Source: Oxytricha trifallax
Lineage: Eukaryota > Ciliophora > Spirotrichea > Sporadotrichida > Oxytrichidae
Direction of reading: 5' to 3'
DNA: 64,000 bases
Assembly (NCBI GenBank): GCA_000711775.1
Contig: ARYC01001912.1
Location: forward strand, 1-64,000
Positions 32,337-41,749 of the stretch are shown here, in pieces. Under the pieces are notes generated by a model, which saw only the letters and a program-made list of their open reading frames with translations, did not search any database and was not told where the DNA came from. Position 1 is the stretch's first letter; every line of letters begins with the position of its first letter. The position numbers and the translations under genes were made by a program.

Positions 32337-34505
32337 ATGGCGCTATAATATCTTGATCTTAATGATGAGAGAGATTAAGCTTTGATAAGTTTCCTTAACC
32401 CATATGACCGCGGTTCAGATACTATTATCATCCATCCAGGCTCTCACTCAATAAAGTTTGGCTTGGCTTCTTAGATGCAACCATTCATAATTCCTAATGT
32501 GATTGCTTATCCTAATAAAAATGGGAAGAGGATTAAAGATTTCGAGGGGACCCAGCAGCTTGATGCAGACAGACAGCAATTATTTGATTAATAAATAGAT
32601 AGAGTCTTGCCAGAAGTAGAGCAAAGCTTAAGAAAGAAAAGGTTTTACTTGATTGATGCAAAAAGCGCTAAAAACATCAGAAATAAGCAAGTGAGCTTCA
32701 AATAGTACGATGAGAATAATTGCATTATAGAGGGCCAAGAATTAGACATACCTTTCGATTCACATAATATGAATGTTATGACATCGGAATTAAATGAAGA
32801 ACTATGGGGAGAGAAATTCAGGTTTACTAGCAGACCAGACACCTAGGACCCAAATACTTAGAAAAGACCTTTCTTTGTTGGAAAAAAAGCTTTGACATTG
32901 CATAAAAATGAAGAATATACATTAAGATACCCAATAAGATATGGAGACTTTAATATGACAAATACTTAAAACATGCAAGATTGCTGTTAAGATTTATAGA
33001 ACATACTTGAATTTGCATTCAAAAAATACATGGGCTTGCCAACTAAAAACATAAAGTACTTTAACTGTATTCTAATTATTCCTGACATGTTTGTAAGACA
33101 TCATGTAAGATACATGACAAATATGATTTTGGGCAAGATGGAATTCAAAAGTATTTTCATTCATAATGAAAGTATAATGTCATCTTATGCTATGGCGTTA
33201 CCAAGTGCTTGTGTGGTAGATATTGGAAGCACAAAGACAAGTGTTTGCTGTATTGATGAAGGATTGATTTTACCAAAAACTTTGATGAGAAAGCATTATG
33301 GTGGTGATGATGTTGATCAAATATTTTACAGAATGCTTCAGAGACAGAAAGCACTGCATTATTTCCCCAAAAATATGCTAAATATGGATTCAGTTTTTCA
33401 TAGATTGCTTATTGCTTAGATTAAAGAAAGATTTGCAGCTACTGAAATGGATCCTGGTGAAATAGTTAAGATAATTCACCTTCATATAAAAGATAGAATT
33501 GAACCAAAGACATTAAAGAATACAAAAATCACATTTAATTGTTCAGATGCCTTACTTTTTGCGACTTAAAGTTTGTTTTACGCACCAATGTTAAGCATAA
33601 ATAGACAAATCTTGAGGGATACATCGGACCCTGTACACGGAGATCCTATGATGGTAGTTTAAGGATTCCAAGACCCTGAAGATATTATGTACGATATCTT
33701 GTAAAGTATGACAGCTTAGAGCTAGCAAAACCAGAACTAAAATATAGCTTCAAACAATGCAGCTTTGTAAAAGCTATAATAGTAACAAAGGGTAGGAGGA
33801 GATGATTCAGGGGGGAATACTCCATCAGCAAGTGTTCATCAAGATATGCAATCAGATGTTGGAGACGAATCAGATGTCGGGGATAAGCAATTTGCTGCAA
33901 CTTCAATTTATTAACAAATGGATGATCCGATAGATCTGGACGAAATGATCTGCAGAAGTATTTGCAATGTTGAAAATCAAGAGTTAAGAAGGAAAATGGC
34001 AAACTAAATTATAGTAGTTGGGGGTACAGCGAAAACTAAAAAATTCGTTGACTCATTAGAAGAAGCTGTTATGGATAGATTCACAAGATCCTTTGATGAA
34101 ACAATTGAAAGGGTGAATGTTGAGCAATTTAATGTTCAATAGTTCCAGTAATTCTAATAGCAACTCATAATCATGTAAAGTATGGGACAGGGATATAATA
34201 TGACACCAGAGACTCTTAGAATTGATCCTAGATTTGTAAGCTGGGTGGGAGCTTCAATTATTCCAAAACTTGAAACATCTAAAGATTGCTTTATTACAAG
34301 AGAAAAGTACTTAATAGATTTCAAGCCTTATAAGGAAAACTTTTAAGAGGTAAAATTGATAGAAATTCAGAAGACAATCGATTAGAAAAACGAACAAGAA
34401 GAAAAGAAAGAGAAAGCAGAAGAAGATACTATGATGATTGATACAATGACTAATAAAATTATAAATCCTGAAGATTAAAATAAGTTGACTTAGAGTGAAA
34501 TTTGA
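32337..34505 (+). CDS. ACTR8: ARP8, actin-related protein of the INO80 chromatin remodeller
   Basis: A single uninterrupted frame of 722 residues from ATG 32337 to TGA 34503-34505. ARP8 helps INO80 bind nucleosomes. Actin-fold landmarks: TIIIHPGSHSIKFGLASQMQ near residue 31 (phosphate-1 region, the IHPGS form typical of ARP8), PYRYGD-like YPIRYGDFN, the ARP8-type block YFNCILIIPDMFVRHHVRYM, VVDIGSTKTSVCCIDEG (phosphate-2 region), KHYGGDDVDQIFYRML, and near the C-terminus IIVVGGTAKTKKFVDSLEEA and FVSWVGASIIPKLETSKDCF, matching human YIAWVGGSIIPKLESSKD. Inserts rich in Gln and Asp/Gly fall at residues 455-520 and 590-620. Lacking introns or IESs over 2.2 kb is unusual here. Divergent from the unknown gene at 32095. 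Confidence 0.93.
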
Positions 34506-34750
34506 AGCGATTGAAAAAAATATTGCAGTCAAGCTAAAAAAAAGAAAGAAATATGGAAGCTGGAGTTAAGCATATTAGAGAAAAGGCACCATTCTATTTT
34601 TGAAAATTAGATTTAATTTATTAAAATTAACTTAACATATATATAATCATGAGTTTGGGTTTTTTTAGTTCAATATTTCTACGAATGTAAAAAATTCTTT
34701 AATTTCTTTAGTCCCTTAAGCCCACTTTAACATATCTGAAATATAAATTT
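34506..34750. other. Convergent intergenic spacer
   Basis: AT-rich gap between ARP8 and the orphan CBS-like fragment; nothing recognised. Confidence 0.4.
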
Positions 34751-35081
34751 TCATGCCCTCTGAAAAGATTCTTTAATCATTTTAAGCATTTTCTCATTAG
34801 TCTCTTGAGTTTAAACATTAGATTCCATAACAGTTGTCCTTATTCCACCTATAGAGAATTTTTTGAAAGCTGATTAAATGCAAGTGTGAGCTAGAAACTG
34901 AATTTCACCTTCTTCAAGAAAGTTATCATCGTTTAAAACATAAAACTCGAATAAGACTAAATTTATTAAAAAAAATATTTTTACATATTATTTTGTCTTC
35001 TATTATTGAATTTGAATATATCACTAAAGCACTAAAGAACTCAATCACATCAACCAATCCTAAGAACTATTTATTATCATC
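34751..35081 (-). CDS. CBS-like domain fragment lacking its 5' end
   Basis: The first visible codons follow a splice-acceptor-like TTCTTATTTAG and read DDNKQFLGLVDVIEFFSALV, resembling the strand-helix opening of a CBS domain (xFxGLVDVxDF). A short intron (TGTAAAAATATT..AAATTTAG) leads to FEFYVLNDDNFLEEGEIQF, AHTCIQSAFKKFSIGGIRTT and an ending at TGA 34751-34753. Immediately upstream on the same strand lies the stop of the cyclase gene (35143), so no 5' exon can be here. Either a scrambled MDS of another gene or a relic. The CBS call rests on one motif only. Confidence 0.45.
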
Positions 35082-35142
35082 CTAAATAAGAAACAATAAG
35101 AAAAACGGGCAAATTAGAAAGACTTAAATTTATTATAATATC

Positions 35143-38100
35143 TCATTTTTCAGTAAGTTCTCTGAAACCTTCCCATTTAAGAGGAGGGGTTCCATTAAGT
35201 TCTTCAATATAACTTTTCAAGGTAATAGTGGGACCATCATTAGGATTCATTTTTAAGCACTGAGAAAACAGATCTTCTGCTGTAGCCCAATCTCCAGCAA
35301 TATATTTCTTGTAAGCTTCATTGAATTTTCTTGTGAATACTTTATCGTAATGCCTTCTAAGCTCCATGAAATCCTTGTCTTTGGAATAAATGTCCCATGT
35401 TTTCTTTCTTCCTCCGTCAAAGAGAGAACTCATAAAAAGCTTCTTCTCTTAATCTCTCGTATGCTTCTTTTCTTAAATAGGGAGTAGTAAAAATCAGTCT
35501 TTCTTCTCGGTTAGGTTATCAAAATCTACTTCTACTGTGAATAACCTAACTGGCTGAATACTACCTTTCACAGTAACAGTATCTATTTCTCTACACATCC
35601 TTTTTATTTCATCAGTGAAAATATCATAAAGTGGCCTTGATATCAGAAGGGGGACACCGTACTATTTAGTAGCTGCTTCTAATCTAGCTGCCATATTTAC
35701 ATTAGGTGAGAGGTAAGATGCATCAATCTTAAACATAGATCCAATGCCTCCTTCAATTGCCCATCCTTGATGAATACCTAATCCCATTTTTACTTGATAA
35801 CCAGGCATTCTCTTATTTAGCTCTGGATCTTTTCTGTACTCAAGAATGTGAGAGAACTTGTTTACCTTTGCGATAATTTTCAAGAAGGAGAACAATGCAA
35901 GATCTGCACAGAACTAGTTATCTCTTGTAATCTTTTGTGGAACTTAGAAAAATTCTTCCTCATTTTTGAATTTCCAAACCAATAAAAAAGCATCACCGAT
36001 ATTTTTATTTGCAGAGCCACCATATTTATCAACCATAGCATGAGTTATTTCTGCAATCTAGTTTACAAAGAGCATGACCTTAGTCTGCAAGATTTCTGTT
36101 GAATCTGTAAAGTTTCTTATATCACAAAAACCGAAAATTGCATATACTCTTTAGCCGGCCATCATGGGATTAATATCTCCACCTTAACTAATATTTGAAG
36201 CGATAATCTTTGATCCAGCTTCTCCGAAACCAAGCGCAAGCAAGTGACCAATTTTAACTATAGCTTTTTCTAAAATTGCAGTTTCGTATTGAGCATCTTA
36301 AGCCTGTTTCTTTTGACTCTTTTTTGACTCATTTTGCTTTTATAGCAATGATAACACACCAGCATTGTCTACTTCATCTGAAGCAGCAGCCAATGGATTT
36401 TTAGCAATCAATTTGACTTTTTCAAGCATTCTTTCGATTGGAGATAAAACTAAGTTATTTGCATCGCTTGTAAACATAATTGAGGCGATTGAGAGCACCA
36501 CACAAACAAAGATTGTTCTGCAGATAGAAAGAATTGAATTTGTTTATGAATACACTTTATTATTGCAAAACGCTACGAAAACAAGGTTATCATTAGAATA
36601 AGCCACAGAAGCAATATATTCATCAGTTCTCAATGTTTCCAATTACGGATCTTAAGTCCAGCTATAGAGTGTTTGAGTTCTTATTGGACTTGAGCAATTA
36701 GGCACTTAGAGTAATATTAGTGGATAACTTGGATCATCTTTGTACGTTCTTATCAAATTATTGCATGCTGAAGTGTAAGCTGTCCAATTGCTTTGTTAGT
36801 ACATGTCTGTTAAATGAACCAAAGCAAAATCAGAGTAAGTGGTAGTCTCCTAGTAGGTATCTGTTTGAAATACAAAAAACTCTATCAAAATGAAAATGAT
36901 AAATTATTTATAGCTGCTAACAGAAAAGCATTATAGTTAAATTAATACTGGATTGAGAATAAAATAAATTAAAAATGCTCCTCTAGATATAAATTCATTT
37001 GAGTCAAAAATGTATGAATAAGTGTCTTTATGTATATTTATTATGTTTATAATATTTTAGAATAATAAATTTTTAAGCACTTCATTTTATTTATTAGCAT
37101 TCGAAAATAAATGAATTTAGATGGAAACTCTTCAAAATTAAAAAAAAATGTCACCTCTCGATTGTTCAATAATCGCTAATCATATTAATTGTTCTAAGAA
37201 TAAATTCTTAAATCTTTTTAGCAATAACAGAACAAGGATGATGACAATTTTAGTTGTTCTTTCAGAGAGCTTTTTGGAAATATTTGACTCCAATGGCATT
37301 TCTTCCTCTTCATCCATTTAAGCGTTCGAAGCATAATTAGCCCCTTCAATATAAGTGATAGACTCAGTCTAAACTTTTCTTGAGTCCTAGTTTTGGGAAT
37401 CACTGGGATACATGTTACTTTTCTTTTAAGATTCTTCTTGACTGTTTCTGCTGGCTGCAGCATTTCTTCTATGAGAGGGAGAGACCATACTGTTAGAGTT
37501 CTCAATTTAGCTTTTTTGGTCGATTAAAAGAAATTGAAAATAGATTTGCCTGATATCCTTATCAAGTGAGTCTTCGTACTTTTTCTCTTCCCCGGCATCT
37601 TCTTAAATTACTGCAAGCTGCTTGCTGCTATTCATTTATATGGCATTTGATGCTGCTTGATTTCTACTTGCCCCGCCGTCATGACTTAAGTTTATGTTTT
37701 AAGAGTTTGATATCGTGGCAATTCTTGAAAGTCTAGAATTTGAAGCCCTAGAATTCTTTCTCTGCTGTAACTCTTTTTAACGCTACTCCTCTTTCAGCTT
37801 ATCCTCTTGCTTCTATTAAGCTAGCTTAGCCTACTTATAAAGCTTAACGATACGAATCAATCTGATAAGTCTTATGACTCTAATAACTCTTGTGACTCTG
37901 CCAGCTCTGGACGTTTTTGCAAGTTGAGCTGCATTTCCGGCTTGACCAGAACCTCCACCACCAACCATGGCGTCCCAAATTGGACCAATATCAGTAATCA
38001 TCGAAATTGTAGAAACAACGTCGAGCCAGAAGAAGAAAGTCATAAAGTAATTTTCCTTACAAATGGATGCCAGAATGATTTCCAAACCAAACATAGCAAA

Positions 38101-38441
38101 TGCCCAAGAAGTAACTCCGAAGACTATGTAATCAGTTGCTAGAGTAGTAGCAAGCATTCTTATATCATCAAAAAATAGAGAATAGACAGTAATAGAAGAC
38201 ATTAATCCGACAAGCGCAAAATTCTCCAATATTTTTTCCATTTAAATCTTCCATTTCGGTCTCTTTATGTTTACTACCTTGGATTCTTCGAGTAAATTAT
38301 CATTCTCTTCATCTTCCTCTGGAAGAGGATTTTACTAAAGTTAGAAAAAATTTTTTGACAATCATAATGAAAAAATAAACGATATTTTCACCAAACAATT
38401 CTTTTGCTTTATTAGTCTTGTTGTAAATTGGCTTTATTCAT
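35143..38441 (-). CDS. Voltage-sensor domain fused to a class III nucleotide cyclase
   Basis: Membrane cyclase making cAMP or cGMP. It starts at ATG 38439-38441 (MNKANLQQDQQSKRI), followed by an intron (GTTTGGTGAAA..CTTTAG) and an acidic linker. Four helices follow: GLMSSITVYSLF, FGVTSWAFAMFGLEIILA, FFFWLDVVSTISM, and an S4 helix with arginines every third or fourth residue (GRVTRVIRVIRLIRLIRIV). A 200-residue polar linker precedes a fifth membrane helix (TTKIVIILVLLLKRF), a lumenal/extracellular domain, a sixth helix (ICRTIFVCVVLSIASIMF), a HAMP-like stretch and the catalytic domain: FGFCDIRNFTDSTEIL (metal Asp), YGGSANKNIGDAFLLVW (second Asp), GLGIHQGWAIEGGIG and YLSPNVNMAARLEAATK. A C-terminal tail ends LKWEGFRELTEK at TGA 35143-35145. 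No pore (GYG) was seen after S4. Substrate cannot be assigned with certainty. Confidence 0.88.
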
Positions 38442-40605
38442 GTTCAAGTTATTTCTCCAGAAATATATTACAATAGTGTAGTTTAAATGTTTTGAGAGGA
38501 AAAAATTTATACTACCATATACATTTTTACTATAAAAATAGAAATGAAACTAGGAAAAGCAAGATTCTTTTTATATGAGTTGAAATTTAATAAATTATAT
38601 CATAAAAATTTAATTCGAAAATTATTTATTGATTTAATTTTGTTTGAGAATAGATTTATTTATTAAAGAGAGAGCTTATTAAATTAGATAAGATTGATTT
38701 ATATATATTTTTATGATCTAATTATTAAATACTGCAAATAATAAATTAGTGTTGAGTTTTAAATAAGATTTATTTTTATTTTAAAATGCGAATTTTCTTG
38801 TCACCTATCCTTTAAAGTGATTGATTTAAAGAATTTAATAAAAAACTAATCTAGATATTGCAATTTGAATTATCATATCATTTTGATAAAGCCTAAATAA
38901 TCAAAGATTTCAGTTCTATAATTATTAAATTTCATCTTATTATCAATCATTTCTTAACTTTGACTATCAATTTATTAAATTTACTTTATGTATTTTTACT
39001 GACTTCTTGAGACACTTAAGAGGGAGGTTAATTGACCGAATTATTGTTCTTTGACTTATCAAACTCCATTTATGCCTAGCTGTATATACATTATATATAA
39101 ATATACATTTATAAATATTTATATATATTTATATATTTATATTTTCTGTTTCCCTCAGGAACAGGAGGTTAGAGTTCTTATTGTTTTTCAACCTGAAATG
39201 ATTAGCAACTGGATTGAGATACTTACCGCTTAGCCAACATTCCATTGCTAAGATGAATTCATGACTTGAGAACTGTTTTAATTGGTTGCTGTTTTGTCTT
39301 GACTCGGAATCACATTTATTGGTGTCCGGTTTGACCCTAAATCTTCGATCAGATTATCATGGCCTGATCTCTCTATTTCATTGTTTCTAGCAGTGTTACT
39401 TTTAAATTATTAATACTAATATAATATATGTGAGATTTTTAAATAAAATCAACTTAATTTTACACTTTTTAAATCAATATTCCTCTTTTAATTTACATAC
39501 TGGAGTTAAAACTAATTTTACTATTATCTTTAATACTGGAAGTATATCTTTAATTTGATTTCATATAAAGTTTTAATTAATAATTTTTGAAGCTTTTTAA
39601 TTAAAATTTATAATTCTAAATTTTAAGTTTAATTAACCCTTAAGCCTAATGCGCGTACTTATATTAATTTCCTATTTAAATATATTAAATTTATACTTTC
39701 ACCTATTTTGAATAAATTGATAAGCAAACAAAGTAACTAAGTTTAAGTATAAGTGTAAGATAGCTTATAAACTTGTATCGAAGTTTTATAGTATAAATTA
39801 TTTAAATCCATTTCTTGTTTCTTACTTTTTAGTCGATCTGAATTGAGCTTATGCTGTTACAACTGACTTTAATCATATATAAATATATATATATATACAA
39901 ATTTATATTTTAAAATAAGGATATGTTTGTACCAATATTTCGTGAGATAAATTTTAATTTTTAACTTGAATCCATTAGTATTATATTGTAATTTAAGAAT
40001 TAAATAAAGAATAATTGGAAGAAATTTATTATGAAATATATATTAAAAAATTGGAATATAAATTGGATTAAAAAAAGTATAAATAAATGAGCACCCTAAA
40101 AAGTATTTAAATAAGCTCTTTTATATGTTTTTCGAATAAATTAAGCTTTATTTTTATTTTCATATAAAATTATCCTCTCTTTTAATAACAAACAGCATAT
40201 TAAATATAGGAGGATTTCTAAATTAATATTATAAATTAAGTTATTATAATATCACAATAATTGAAAGTATTATAATTATGAAAAAGTAGATAAACGAAAT
40301 ACATTCATACTCTAAGTAAGTTTAACATGTAAATAATCTCAAACAAAATAATTTTTTATTAATTAAATTTTTATAAATGTTTATTATTTAATTGTTTATT
40401 GTTTTATAATTAGATAATATTAACTTTATATCCCTAAATTTAAAAAAATATATTTTTGTTTTAATTCTGCTAAATTCTAAATTTTAACAGCACTCGTAAC
40501 TTATACTGAAGTAATTTTATGTAAATATAAATTTATACAGGGAAAGTCCAAATAGAAATTCCAATTAAAGATAGAAAAACAAGCCAAATTTGTAATTCTA
40601 TAAAA
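38442..40605. other. AT-rich intergenic region
   Basis: About 2.1 kb. Nothing gene-like except a GC-richer patch at 39000-39410; the rest exceeds 80% A+T with TATATA-rich runs near 39080-39140 and 39880. Confidence 0.5.
39000..39410. other. GC-richer patch of unknown nature
   Basis: Contains CCCTCAGGAACAGGAGGTTAG-like and GACTCGGAATCACATTT-like non-AT stretches, the longest frame being a short one at 39051-39233 that ignores most of the patch. It could be a decayed element, a repeat, or an untranslated RNA. I found no partner copy in the window. Confidence 0.3.
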
Positions 40606-41150
40606 ATGGCTTATTACCAACATAAAACAGGTTAAATAGAAATAATTAGATAATAGAAGAAGATAATTTAATAACATATATTTATTATTAAGGAGTTTAT
40701 CATATTTTATATAATAATTATAGTAAATGATATCCTATCTGCTTCTGAAAACAATGAGAATGAAGATATCGATTTTGAGGACATTTAAAGATATTCTAGT
40801 AGTTTAAGCGATATAGAAAACTAGAAATATTAATAAATCAAGCCAATAAAAAATAAAAAAGAAGGTCATAACAAGTTCTTAATAATTTATTTTACATTTA
40901 TTATTTTAACTATAGTGTATCTATTTAATTTAAAAAGTAACATGAAAATGATAAATTTCAATAGATTTAGCCTTAAAGTAGGAACAATTAAAGATTCAAC
41001 GCCAAAGTAAACAACTAAGATAAAAATAATTAATAAATTAGAAAGTTAATTGCTAGGTGAGGCCAACCTCACTTGGGACTTTCTGATAGAGCTTTCTATT
41101 ATACTAAGGCCTACCGAGGGCAGGTAGGGGGTTGCTGGGCGCAACGCATG
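40606..41150 (+). CDS. Small single-pass membrane protein, possible 5' part of the next gene
   Basis: Opens at ATG 40606 (MAYYQHKTGQIEIIRQQ) and stays open to TGA 41150. The core is acidic (SENNENEDIDFEDIQR), then basic (KPIKNKKEGHNK), then a membrane helix (FLIIYFTFIILTIVYLF) and a lysine-rich segment. Beyond about 41050 the frame enters the GC-rich island and is probably not coding. It could be an independent type II membrane protein or the N-terminus of the TMEM185-like gene beginning at 41750 with the GC island as an eliminated insert. An intron may lie near 40660-40720. Confidence 0.45.
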
Positions 41151-41640
41151 AGGGACCAGTCGGCGAGGTTCAATCTGTCAGCGTACACTCCTCGAGTGAG
41201 CTGGATCCTAAGATTTCCCTGCATTCGATGAGTCTACTGGCTTGAGTTCAGTTTCCTAGGTAATAGGGAGCAGGATGAAGGTACGCTCTGCCTTCAAAAG
41301 TGAGAAGACGAAAACCATTGAAGCCAACTATAAGGATTTTTCTCCCACATCAGGTTAGGGTACTGAAGCTACCACAGCGAAATGACAGGGATTACGTTTC
41401 CCAGCAGCGGAGGGACCGATAAGCGTTTTTCTCCAGCTTCGTTCACTCTGGAAGAATTCTACGAGCTCTGTCGTCCAGGTTATTCTGGCGACATCTTGAT
41501 TTTAGGAGAAGAATAAGTGATAGCAAAATTGGTTTTTTTTGAGTTTTCTATTTCATGACTGCCACATCACGGAATTTGCCACATCAACTCACTCAGATAC
41601 GTCTACTTCACGACTAAGATTGATGGTTTGATTTTAGTAT
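41050..41640. other. GC-rich island with many short hairpins
   Basis: About 590 bases near 47% G+C in a roughly 25% G+C background. Perfect small stems include GTGAGG/CCTCAC around CCAA (41056-41071), CCTACC/GGTAGG, GTTGC/GCAAC and CACTC/GAGTG, plus AAGG/CCTT. No frame is clearly coding, although GITFPSSGGTDKRFSPASF occurs in one. It could be a structured RNA gene, an element end, or foreign. I do not recognise RNase P, SRP or tRNA signatures. TGCCACATCA occurs twice within 20 bases near 41560-41590. Confidence 0.5.
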
Positions 41641-41749
41641 TAAACAGTGATATGTTAAATTTATTTTATTTTAATCATTAAACACAAGATAAAAATAAAT
41701 AATTTATTTTTAAATATCTAGCATTATCACATTCATATATAATCTAATT

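Noticed and set aside
33360..33380. CCCCAAAA as a telomere repeat
   Set aside because: A single copy inside ARP8 coding sequence; no tandem C4A4 tract anywhere in the window.
37924..38142. Forward 72-codon ORF
   Set aside because: Antisense to the voltage-sensor helices of the cyclase gene.
41050..41640. RNase P RNA, SRP RNA or group I intron
   Set aside because: No recognisable conserved cores were found; left as an unidentified GC-rich island.
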